Part shown: positions 17,101 through 24,609 of the stretch, one piece after another | Layout: the number at the start of each line of letters is the position of its first letter | Position numbering within the stretch: the stretch's first letter is position 1 | Assembly (NCBI RefSeq): GCF_023155275.1 | Contig: NZ_JALMUV010000019.1 | Location: forward strand, 56,669-120,668 | Source of the DNA: Streptomyces rhizoryzae | Lineage (GTDB): Bacteria; Actinomycetota; Actinomycetes; Streptomycetales; Streptomycetaceae | DNA: 64,000 bases | Reading direction: 5' to 3' | The notes under the pieces: model-generated | Databases searched by the model: none | What the model saw: only the letters and a program-made list of their open reading frames with translations | Told to the model about the DNA's origin: nothing | Position numbers and translations under genes: made by a program

Positions 17101-17753
17101 GGCCACAGCAGCTCCTTCGTCCACGCCGCACCCGCGCGCCGGTACACCAGCCGGGTGTGGTTGCGGTCCCTGGCGCCCTGCCAGAACTCCACCGACTCGG
17201 CCCGCACGGTGTAGAGCGTCCACTCCGGCGGTACGAGCCCGGGGTCGCGGGCCAGGCGGTCCGCGGCCCCGGCCACCGCGGCGTCCCGCTCCTGAAGCGA
17301 GGCCAGCGGGCTGCTCTGCCGGCCGAGCAGTGCCTCGGCCCGCGCCCCGGTGCCGCGGGCCAGGAAGTCGGCGGCCGACCGCTCGGCGCTCTCCGGCACC
17401 ACCGGGCCGCGCACCCGCACCTGCCGGGCCAGCGGCTGCCAGTAGAAGGTCAGCGCGGCGTACGGGCGGACGGCCAGCTCCCGGCCCTTGCCGCTGCCCA
17501 GGTGCGCGGCGAACCGCCAGCCCGCCGCGTCCACGTCCTTGAGGATCAGCGTGCGGGCGGACGGATTGCCGTCCGCGCCGGCGGTGGCGACCGTCATCGC
17601 GTGCGGTTCGGGGACCTGCGCGCGGAGGGCGCCCAGCAGCCATGCGGTGAACAGCTCCACCGGCTCCGCGGGCGTCCTTTCCGGATCGAACACCGGCAGC
17701 GGATCTCCTCCGAACACCGGGAGATCGCGGAGCAGTTGACGGAGATCGGCCAT
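17097..17753 (-). CDS. pdxH: Pyridoxamine 5'-phosphate oxidase-like protein
   Basis: A 218-aa FMN split-barrel protein, the same length as E. coli PdxH. FMN contacts are seen in SARTLILKDVDAAGWRFAAH and the ALTFYWQPLARQVRVRG strand. PdxH converts PNP or PMP to pyridoxal phosphate with oxygen. The C-terminal substrate motif, usually RLHDR...W..RLAP, is altered to RNHTRLVYRRAG..W..ELLWP, so activity on another pyridoxine-like substrate or reduced activity is possible. It is the first gene of the coupled trio and is divergent from the CGNR regulator. The intergenic inverted repeat probably controls both. Confidence 0.75.
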   Translation of the reverse strand: MADLRQLLRDLPVFGGDPLPVFDPERTPAEPVELFTAWLLGALRAQVPEPHAMTVATAGADGNPSARTLILKDVDAAGWRFAAHLGSGKGRELAVRPYAALTFYWQPLARQVRVRGPVVPESAERSAADFLARGTGARAEALLGRQSSPLASLQERDAAVAGAADRLARDPGLVPPEWTLYTVRAESVEFWQGARDRNHTRLVYRRAGAAWTKELLWP

Positions 17754-17771
17754 GGGCTCCCCCTCACATTC

Positions 17772-17800
17772 CTAATGGTTGATCGTGACCGTACCATTAG
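17772..17800. promoter_or_regulatory. Inverted repeat between pdxH-like and CGNR regulator genes
   Basis: CTAATGGT-N13-ACCATTAG, with perfect 8-bp arms whose centres are 21 bp (two helical turns) apart. It fills most of the 51-bp space between divergent starts. It is probably the CGNR protein's own operator. Confidence 0.65.
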
Positions 17801-17804
17801 CGTC

Positions 17805-18419
17805 ATGGACGCAACACAGCTCGCCCTGGATCTCGCCGTCACCCTCCGCCACGACGGACACGGCGGGGTCGCCGACGACCTCGCCGACACCGCGGGACTG
17901 GCGGCCTGGCTCCACGACCGGGCCGCCGCCCTGGACTGCGCCGCCGACGGCCCGCCCCCGGCCGACGAGGCGCTGCTGACCGCCGTACGGGAGCTGCGCG
18001 CCGCGGTCCGCGCGCTCTTCGCCCGCGCGGTCCGCCCGGGCCCGCCCAGCCCCGCCGACGCCCACCGGCTGCTCCCGGAGGACACCGCGCTCGGCCGGCT
18101 CAACGCCGCCGCGGCCCGCGTGCCGACCGCCCCCCGCCTGCTCTGGGAAGCCGGCGCCGACCCCGTCCTGCGCGACCTCCCGGCCGGCTCACCGCCCGCC
18201 GCCGACCGGCTCACCGCCGCCCTGGCCCGCGCCGCCCTCACCTTCCTCGCGGGCCCGGACCGCACCCGGCTGCGGGCCTGCCCGGCCCCCCGCTGCGTGC
18301 GCTACTTCGTCAAGGACCACGCCCGCCAGGAGTGGTGCAGCCCCTCCTGCGGCAACCGCGCCCGGGTCGCCCGCCACCACCGGCGCCACCGCGCCGCCCC
18401 CGGCGGGCAAACCGGCTGA
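17805..18419 (+). CDS. CGNR zinc-finger transcriptional regulator (ABATE domain)
   Basis: A 204-aa protein with an N-terminal ABATE-type ligand domain (about 1-155) and a C-terminal CGNR zinc finger. The finger ligands are in CPAPRCVRYF and WCSPSCGNRARVARHHRRH (about 163-195). The family is a stress- or ligand-responsive regulator group in actinobacteria. ATG 17805 lies only 5 nt after the inverted repeat, leaving no room for a normal ribosome site. Either the mRNA is leaderless or the repeat spans the promoter. It is divergent from the pdxH-like operon, which is its likely target. Confidence 0.82.
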   Translation: MDATQLALDLAVTLRHDGHGGVADDLADTAGLAAWLHDRAAALDCAADGPPPADEALLTAVRELRAAVRALFARAVRPGPPSPADAHRLLPEDTALGRLNAAAARVPTAPRLLWEAGADPVLRDLPAGSPPAADRLTAALARAALTFLAGPDRTRLRACPAPRCVRYFVKDHARQEWCSPSCGNRARVARHHRRHRAAPGGQTG

Positions 18420-18494
18420 CCAGGCCACCCGTACACCGCTGCCCCGCGCGGACGTCCGCGCCGTCCGCCGGGCCGGGCCACGTACGATGGCGGC

Positions 18495-18995
18495 ATGTCC
18501 TTCCTCCGCCGCCGCAGCGCTGCCACGCCCGCCGGTCCAGACTTCGACGTACTGGCCATGGACCCGGGGGACTGGCCCGGCAATCTCGGGGCCGGGCTGC
18601 TGCCCGCGCCGGACGGGAGCTGCCAGGGCGTCTTCCTCCGCTACGACCTGTTCGGCGGCCGCGGCCCGGCGATGATCATCGGCAATCTGCCGGAGGGGTC
18701 CCCGGCCCGCGAGGTCGAGGAGGACCAGGTGCCCTTCGAGGTCGCCCAGCTGCTCGCCGCGCTCGGCAACGACGAGCCGGTGACGGTCGTCGAGACCGAG
18801 GACACCCCCGTGATGCACCAGGACAACCTCCTGATCGTCAAGCGCGTCAAGTGCTCCGAGGGCCGGATCTCCTGCGTCCAGTTCGACCGCAGCGACGGCG
18901 TCCTGGTGACCATCGCCAGCTGGGACCGCCCGATCACCGACGACCTCTACGCGCTGCTCAAGCCGCTGCCCGCGGAGCTGTTCCAGCAGGGCTGA
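18495..18995 (+). CDS. Conserved Streptomyces protein of unknown function
   Basis: A 166-aa protein, not recognised to a named domain. It begins MSFLRRRSAA, followed by an alpha/beta-looking body with alternating hydrophobic strands (GVFLRYDLFGG, PAMIIGNLP, GVLVTIASWDRPI). There is no signal peptide or membrane helix and few cysteines. It starts 75 nt after the CGNR gene on the same strand and may be cotranscribed or have its own promoter. Base and codon use match its neighbours. No function is proposed. Confidence 0.7.
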   Translation: MSFLRRRSAATPAGPDFDVLAMDPGDWPGNLGAGLLPAPDGSCQGVFLRYDLFGGRGPAMIIGNLPEGSPAREVEEDQVPFEVAQLLAALGNDEPVTVVETEDTPVMHQDNLLIVKRVKCSEGRISCVQFDRSDGVLVTIASWDRPITDDLYALLKPLPAELFQQG

Positions 18996-19021
18996 GCGGG
19001 CGGTGGGCGGCCGCGCAGCGA

Positions 19022-19063
19022 CGCGCGCCCGGCAGCGGTCCCCCGACCGCCACCGGGCGCGCG
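19022..19063. terminator. Long cruciform terminator
   Basis: An 11-bp outer stem CGCGCGCCCGG / CCGGGCGCGCG encloses an inner hairpin GCGGTC-CCCC-GACCGC. It sits between convergent stops at 18995 and 19089. Confidence 0.7.
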
Positions 19064-19088
19064 CCCTGTTCCCGCACCGCTCCGGCCG

Positions 19089-21104
19089 CTACGACTCCGA
19101 GGACCGCACGTCCACATCGGCCGCCCGGACGTAGCCGATGCGGTGGCCCACCTGGATCTCGTAGTACCGGTCCTCGCCGCGCACCACCACGTGCCGGGCG
19201 ATGTCGAAGGTCGGCGCGTAGAGGTAGTCCGCCCGGACCTGCCCGCCGACCGCGTACCGCTGGCCCGACAGCAGCTTGTACGGCAGCGGCGTGACCGCCT
19301 GCACCGGCACCTGCGACGGGTACGCCTCCTTCTCCGGATAGGCCCGCCCGTAGACCGGGATCTCCGCCCGGCCCGCCTTCGGCGTCACCACCGGCCCCTT
19401 GGCGTCCACCGCCGTCGGGTGCGACCGCGGGTTGCGGAACCACGCCTGCTGCCCCAGATACCAGATCGCCGTCCAGTCACCGGACCGGCCCGCCACCGCG
19501 AACCGCTGCCCGGTCGTCGCCCGCGCCCCGGTGTCGTTCACCCCGGTCGTGGTCGCCGCACCGTCCGGGTGCAGCCCGATGTCCTGGATCAGCGGCGCGC
19601 TCTCACTGGGCGCGGTGTGCAGCCGGACGGCCGTGGAACCGTGCTCCGGGCAGGGTGTGCCGGCCTTCTCGCAGCCGGTGTAGACCGGCCGGTTGCGGTC
19701 GTAGGACGGCCGGATGGTCACCAGCCCGCCGTCCCGGCCCGCGGTGCGCTCGAACGGCCGCCCCAGCAGCGCGAAGTAGTGCGCCCAGTCCCAGTACGGG
19801 CCGGGGTCGGTGTGCATCCCCGGGACCGTGCCCGGCGTGGTGCCGGGGACGTTGTCGTGGCCCAGGACGTGCTGCCGGTCCAGCGGGATCCGGTACTTCT
19901 TCGCCAGATACTTCACCAGCCGGGCCGACGTCCGGTACATCGCCTCGGTGTACCAGGCGTCCGGCGCGGCCAGGAACCCCTCGTGCTCGATGCCGATCGA
20001 GTGCGTGTTGACGAACCAGTTGCCCGCGTGCCAGGCGACGTCCTTGGTCGGTACGTGCTGCGCGATCAGCCCGTCGGCGGAGCGGATCGTGTAGTGCCAG
20101 GAGACGTACTTGGGGTCCTTGATCAGCCGCAGGGTGGTCTCCCACGAGCCCTCGGTGTCGTGGATGACGAGGGTGTCGATCCGCTGGTCCCGGGGCCGGT
20201 CGGCCAGATCGTGGTTGCCGTAGTTGGTGCCGTTGTCGTACTCCTCGTAGGGCGCCGGCCAGGACTCGCAGGCCACCGACCAGGGGCACTCCAGCGCCCC
20301 GGCGCCACCGGGCGCGGCGGCGCGCTGCGCGGTGGCCGCGCCGAGACGTTTCTCCTGGGCCGGGTCGGGGGCCAGCCGGGGCGCGGCGGCCAGCGTGACC
20401 CGCTGCCCGGCGTCCGTGGTGCGGCTCTGCCCCTGCCGCAGCACCGCGAAGACGTCCCGGGCGAACGCCGCCCCGCTGCGCGGATCGTCCTGGCCGCCGT
20501 AGCGCGCCACCGCCGCGTACCACCGCGCCGGATCGCCGCCGGCCGGCAGGCCCAGCGCGCGCTGCTGGGCGGCCAGCAGCGCGGCGCCGCCGAGTACGTT
20601 CGCGGCCGGGTCGGTGCGCAGCTTCGCCGCCGGCAGCCCGGTCAGCTTCGCCGCCTCCGGCAGCGTCCGCAGCCGCGCCGGGAGGCGGTCGGGCAGCACC
20701 GCCCGGTGGGCCGCCGGGCGCGGGGCGGCGCGGACCGGCCGGGCGGTGTCGCCGCGGGCGTCCTCGTCGTCCGCGCTGAACTCCGGCGCCCGCGCCAGCG
20801 CCGCCCGGGCGTCGGTCAGGTGCATCGGCCCGTAGCCCCCGGAGACACTGGGCGCGCCGCCGTGGCCGTCCCAGCGTGACTCCAGGTACGAGACGCCCAG
20901 CAGCACACTGCGCGGGACGTGGTAGCGGGCGGCGGCGTCGCTGAAGGCTTGCTGGAGCGCGTCGGGCCCGGACTGCCCGGCGCCCGCGGACGGGGCCGCC
21001 GAGACCAGCGGCAGCAGCAGCGCCGCCGCGGTGAGGGCGGTGGCGGACCGGCGCAGCGCGCGGCGGCGGGGTCTTGACGCGTCGTCGGGGGCGGATCCTC
21101 GCAA
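19089..21104 (-). CDS. Secreted N-acetylmuramoyl-L-alanine amidase with N-terminal SLT-like domain
   Basis: A 671-aa exported cell-wall enzyme. Residues 1-42 form a signal peptide (RPRRRALRRS, then a hydrophobic Ala/Leu core). Residues about 48-240 look like a lytic-transglycosylase fold (VSYLESRWDG with candidate catalytic Glu75, then GGYGPMHL). Residues about 285-430 are an Amidase_2/PGRP domain with zinc-site segments LVIHDTEG, HSIGIEHEG and HTDPG. The rest is SH3-like. The start is TTG 21104, because GAGGAGG lies 5 nt ahead; longer frames lack such a site. It probably remodels peptidoglycan outside the membrane. Confidence 0.83.
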   Translation of the reverse strand: MRGSAPDDASRPRRRALRRSATALTAAALLLPLVSAAPSAGAGQSGPDALQQAFSDAAARYHVPRSVLLGVSYLESRWDGHGGAPSVSGGYGPMHLTDARAALARAPEFSADDEDARGDTARPVRAAPRPAAHRAVLPDRLPARLRTLPEAAKLTGLPAAKLRTDPAANVLGGAALLAAQQRALGLPAGGDPARWYAAVARYGGQDDPRSGAAFARDVFAVLRQGQSRTTDAGQRVTLAAAPRLAPDPAQEKRLGAATAQRAAAPGGAGALECPWSVACESWPAPYEEYDNGTNYGNHDLADRPRDQRIDTLVIHDTEGSWETTLRLIKDPKYVSWHYTIRSADGLIAQHVPTKDVAWHAGNWFVNTHSIGIEHEGFLAAPDAWYTEAMYRTSARLVKYLAKKYRIPLDRQHVLGHDNVPGTTPGTVPGMHTDPGPYWDWAHYFALLGRPFERTAGRDGGLVTIRPSYDRNRPVYTGCEKAGTPCPEHGSTAVRLHTAPSESAPLIQDIGLHPDGAATTTGVNDTGARATTGQRFAVAGRSGDWTAIWYLGQQAWFRNPRSHPTAVDAKGPVVTPKAGRAEIPVYGRAYPEKEAYPSQVPVQAVTPLPYKLLSGQRYAVGGQVRADYLYAPTFDIARHVVVRGEDRYYEIQVGHRIGYVRAADVDVRSSES

Positions 21105-21372
21105 AACAGCCTCCTCAGGCCGGCCCGGGCCGGGACGGGGTGACGGTGGTGTGCCGGCGGCCTGCCCGGTGCGCGGACGCACCGGCCGGACCGCCGCCGT
21201 GCGGGAGAACCCGAGACTAAGCCCCCGGTGGGCCGAGAACCATAGGTTTGCCGACGCGTCGTCAGCCACCGCACCGGAACGGGTTTCCGCATGTCAGGGC
21301 AGCACCGCCAGGAGCCTTCCCGGGCCGGGCCCGGGACCTGCGGAGCGTCAGTGGAATGGACCAATGCGCGGG

Positions 21373-21406
21373 TGAGCGGCGCGCCCGCACCGGGCCGCGC
21401 CGCTCA
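21373..21406. terminator. Hairpin terminator after phosphotransferase gene
   Basis: An 11-bp perfect stem, TGAGCGGCGCG and CGCGCCGCTCA, with a 12-nt loop, just past the stop of the minus-strand phosphotransferase. The rest of the 336-nt space 21105-21440 holds the amidase promoter region and no plausible gene. Confidence 0.7.
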
Positions 21407-21440
21407 GCCGATCCCTGGGGTGCCGCCCGCACCCCGGTGG

Positions 21441-22568
21441 TCAACGGGTGCCCACCGCCGCCCGCACCGCCCGCCGCGCCATCTGCGCGTCGTCGTGCAG
21501 CCTGCGCAGCAGCAGCCGCTGCTCCTCACCGGCCGTGGGACCCCCGGGCTGCCCCGGGACGGCGGCCGGCGCGGGCTCCCGCATCGTCCGCTGCACCGCC
21601 GTCTCGTACCGCCGGATCTCCCGGGTGAGCACCAGCATGAGGTTCACCAGGAAGGCGTCCCGGGCCGTGGTGCCCGCCGCCTGGGCGAGCTGGCTGATGT
21701 GCCGGCGCGCCGCCGGCGCCTCGCCGAGCACCGTCCACAGCGTCGCCAGGTCGTAGCCCGGCAGGTACCAGCCGGCGCTGTCCCAGTCCAGCAGCGCCGG
21801 GCCGGCCGGGGAGAGCAGGACGTTGTTCAGCAGGGCATCGCCGTGGCAGAACTGGCCCTGGGTGTGCGCCAGCCCGTGCAGCAGCTTCTGGAGGTCGCCC
21901 AGATCGCGGTCGGTGAGCAGCCCCAGGTCGTGGTAGCGCCCGATCCGGCCCGCGTAGTCGAGCGGGGCGTCGAACAGCCCGGCGGGCGGGCGCCAGGCGT
22001 TCACCCGGCAGATCGCCCCGAGCGCGGCCCGCACATCGGCCCGCGGCGGCGCCTCGGCGGGATGCCGCGCCAGGGCCGCCACCCGGCCCGGCATCCGCTC
22101 CAGCACCAGCGTGCAGTTGTCGGGGTCGGCGGCCACCAGCCGGGGCACCCGGACCGGGGGACGGTGCCGGACGAACGCCCGGTACGCACTTATTTCCTGC
22201 CGGAAGCTCTCGGCCCACGCGGGGGAGTGGTCCAGTAAACACTTGGCCACCGCGCTCATCCGGCCGGTCGTCCCCAGGAGCAGTACGGTCTTCCCGCCGC
22301 GGCGCAGCACCTGAACCGGGTTGAACTCCGGGCAGATCCGGTGCACCGAGGCGACGGCGGCGCGCAGCTGGGCGCCCTGCGGGCCGGACAAGTCGAGTCT
22401 CCCGCTCAGCGGTTGGGTGCCCAGCCCCTGTGCCCGCCGGTTCCGGCCGCCGGGGAGACCGGCCACCGCCCCCGCGGGAGGGGAGGGGTCCAGATACGGA
22501 CCGCTCCCGGCGGGGTGCGGGCGGTACGTCCGGGTGGGGGCGGTCACGGCGGACGATGCTGCATACAT
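21441..22568 (-). CDS. Aminoglycoside phosphotransferase-fold kinase with a TTA codon
   Basis: A 375-aa protein-kinase-like fold. The APH catalytic loop is FCHGDALLNNVLL and the metal motif LLDWDSAGWYLPGYDLATLW. The family phosphorylates small molecules; members are housekeeping kinases as often as resistance enzymes, and nothing here indicates an antibiotic. The first about 50 residues are Pro/Gly rich and of low complexity. A TTA leucine codon (plus-strand 22236-22238) lies within AKCLLDHS, so translation should need the bldA tRNA and be late in development. ATG 22568 is chosen because longer frames are low complexity. It is divergent from the NsdA-like gene. Confidence 0.78.
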   Translation of the reverse strand: MYAASSAVTAPTRTYRPHPAGSGPYLDPSPPAGAVAGLPGGRNRRAQGLGTQPLSGRLDLSGPQGAQLRAAVASVHRICPEFNPVQVLRRGGKTVLLLGTTGRMSAVAKCLLDHSPAWAESFRQEISAYRAFVRHRPPVRVPRLVAADPDNCTLVLERMPGRVAALARHPAEAPPRADVRAALGAICRVNAWRPPAGLFDAPLDYAGRIGRYHDLGLLTDRDLGDLQKLLHGLAHTQGQFCHGDALLNNVLLSPAGPALLDWDSAGWYLPGYDLATLWTVLGEAPAARRHISQLAQAAGTTARDAFLVNLMLVLTREIRRYETAVQRTMREPAPAAVPGQPGGPTAGEEQRLLLRRLHDDAQMARRAVRAAVGTR

Positions 22569-22770
22569 GGGTGAGACAGATCCCTTCGTGCGCCGACGAG
22601 TTGCGTGCGCTCCCGGTCCGGTGGCGGGAACCCGTGAACGGGTCCCGTACGGGCGGCCGGTCCACAGGGCCCCGTGCAGGGCGCGCACCCTGGGGAATGC
22701 GGTCCCGCCACCGGGCCGGGGGCTGCACACCTACCGAACACGCGGGTGCGGGTGGCAGACCATCTGGCGC

Positions 22771-22790
22771 ACCCTGGCGAACCCTGGCGA
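22771..22790. repeat. Tandem 10-bp repeat in divergent promoter region
   Basis: ACCCTGGCGA occurs twice head to tail, with a near copy ACCCTGGGGA at 22687-22696. The 10-bp period is one helical turn. It lies 64 nt before the NsdA-like start and could be binding iterons. Confidence 0.5.
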
Positions 22791-22853
22791 ATGCTCGCAG
22801 CCCATGTCAGCGGCCGTTACTGTCAACTCAGTCGAGGAACCTGGGGGCTTGAC

Positions 22854-24374
22854 GTGAGCAGGGAGCCGAACACCCGTCTCGCGGACCTTTTCGGCCTGGC
22901 CGGCTGGTCCAAGGGCGAACTGGCGAGACTGGTCAACCGGCAGGCGGCGGCCATGGGCCATCCGCAGCTGGCGACCGACACCTCGCGGGTCCGGCGCTGG
23001 ATCGACATGGGGGAGACGCCCCGCGATCCGGTGCCCAAGGTACTGGCCTCCTTGTTCACCGAGCGCCTCGGCCGTGTCGTAACCACCGAGGACCTCGGGT
23101 TCGCCCGGCCCGGTCGCGCGGGGAAGCGGCAGGCCATGGACGGTCTGCCGTGGGCACCCGAGCGGACCGCCGCGGTCCTCACGGAATTCACGGGAATGGA
23201 CCTCATGCTCAATCGACGCGGCTTGGTGGGGGCGGGCGCGGCGCTCGCCGCGGGCTCCGCACTCACCGGCGCCATGCACGACTGGCTGCACACCGACCCC
23301 GGCCCGACCGCCCTCCGCCACGACGATCCGCTCGCCGGCGAATCCCTGTACGAACTCGACCAGATCGGCCTCGACCGCTACGAGGCGGCGCCCGTGGGGT
23401 CCCAGGAGATCGACGCCCTGGAGCACTCCGTGGAGGTCTTCCGCCGGTGGGACGCGGCCCGCGGCGGCGGCCTCCAGCGCAAGGCCGTGGTGGGCCAGCT
23501 CAACGAGGTCGGCGGCATGCTCGCCTACCGCCACCCCGACCACCTCCAGCGCCGGCTGTGGGGGGTGGCGGCCAACCTCGCGGTGCTGGCCGGCTGGATG
23601 TCGCACGACGTGGGCCTGGAGCCCACCGCGCAGAAGTACTTCATCATCGCCGCGCACGCGGCCCGCGAGGGTGGCGACCGCCCGCGCGCCGGCGAGGCGC
23701 TCTCCCGCGCCGCCCGCCAGATGGTCCACCTCGGCCGCCCGGACGACGCCCTGGACCTGATGAAACTGGCCCAGTCCGGCTCCGGCCAGGAGACCCTGCC
23801 GCGCACCCGCGCCATGCTGCACACCATCGAGGCGTGGGCGCACGCCTCCAAGGGCCACGGCCAGGCGATGCGCCGCACCCTCGGCGAGGCCGAGGAGCTG
23901 TTCGTCTCCGACCGCGGCGACGTGCCGCCGCCCGCCTGGATGCAGATGTTCGACGAGGCGGACCTGCACGGCATGCAGGCCCTGGCGTTCCGCACCCTCG
24001 CCGAGCACGACCCCTCCGCCGCCAGGATCGCGCAGAGCCATGCCAAGAAGGCGCTCCAGCTGCGCAAGAGCGGTCACCAGCGGTCGCAGATCTTCGACTA
24101 CATCTCGATGGCCTCGGCCTGCTTCCTCGGCGACGACCCCGAACAGGCCGACCGCTACGCCCGGCTCGCGCTGGTCTCCATCGGGGAGAACTCCTCGCAC
24201 CGCACCTGGGACCGGCTGCGCGAGATGTTCCGGCTCACCGGCCAGTACGCCGGCTGCGGCCCGATCCAGGAACTCCGCGAGGAGCTCCAGCAGGTCCTGC
24301 CGAAGGCGAAGCCCAAGGGGAAGACGGCGACCCTGGGCCCCGGCACGGGCCTGGGCGCGAACTTCTCGGTCTGA
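22854..24374 (+). CDS. NsdA-like HTH/TPR regulatory protein
   Basis: A 506-aa protein with an N-terminal helix-turn-helix-like region (residues about 5-80, LADLFGLAGWSKGELARLVNRQ) and a conserved linker MLNRRGLVGAGAALAAGSAL (about residue 119). A long alpha-helical TPR-like half from about 200 to the end contains repeats such as AMRRTLGEAEELF. This layout matches the Streptomyces NsdA group, in which NsdA negatively affects sporulation and antibiotic production. The particular paralogue cannot be fixed without a tree. GTG 22854 is chosen over upstream starts because the preceding codons are low complexity. The adjacent TTA-containing kinase hints at developmental context. Confidence 0.75.
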   Translation: MSREPNTRLADLFGLAGWSKGELARLVNRQAAAMGHPQLATDTSRVRRWIDMGETPRDPVPKVLASLFTERLGRVVTTEDLGFARPGRAGKRQAMDGLPWAPERTAAVLTEFTGMDLMLNRRGLVGAGAALAAGSALTGAMHDWLHTDPGPTALRHDDPLAGESLYELDQIGLDRYEAAPVGSQEIDALEHSVEVFRRWDAARGGGLQRKAVVGQLNEVGGMLAYRHPDHLQRRLWGVAANLAVLAGWMSHDVGLEPTAQKYFIIAAHAAREGGDRPRAGEALSRAARQMVHLGRPDDALDLMKLAQSGSGQETLPRTRAMLHTIEAWAHASKGHGQAMRRTLGEAEELFVSDRGDVPPPAWMQMFDEADLHGMQALAFRTLAEHDPSAARIAQSHAKKALQLRKSGHQRSQIFDYISMASACFLGDDPEQADRYARLALVSIGENSSHRTWDRLREMFRLTGQYAGCGPIQELREELQQVLPKAKPKGKTATLGPGTGLGANFSV

Positions 24375-24383
24375 CCGCCGGAA

Positions 24384-24410
24384 GGTGTCCGGACTCCGGG
24401 GGCGGACGCC
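24384..24410. terminator. Hairpin after NsdA-like gene
   Basis: GGTGTCCG-N11-CGGACGCC, an 8-bp stem with one G-U pair, begins 10 nt after the stop. The remaining 200 nt to the convergent phosphatase gene show no other clear structure. Confidence 0.4.
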
Positions 24411-24609
24411 TCACCCGCACGACGATCCCGTGGCCCCGTCGGTCCCGGCGCGGTCCGGCACCCGATCCCTCCTCCACCGCACCCACCCCACCCGACTCAC
24501 CCCTCACCCACCCCGCCACCGCCCACCGCCCTCGGTGCGTTCCCGGGTCCCCCGGGGCGGCCGGCGCCGGGTGGCCGGTCCGCCCTCGACGGTCGCGCCG
24601 TGCGGTGCG

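Noticed and set aside
21441..22568. Reading the APH-fold gene as an antibiotic-resistance determinant
   Set aside because: The fold is common among metabolic kinases and there is no biosynthetic cluster or resistance context.
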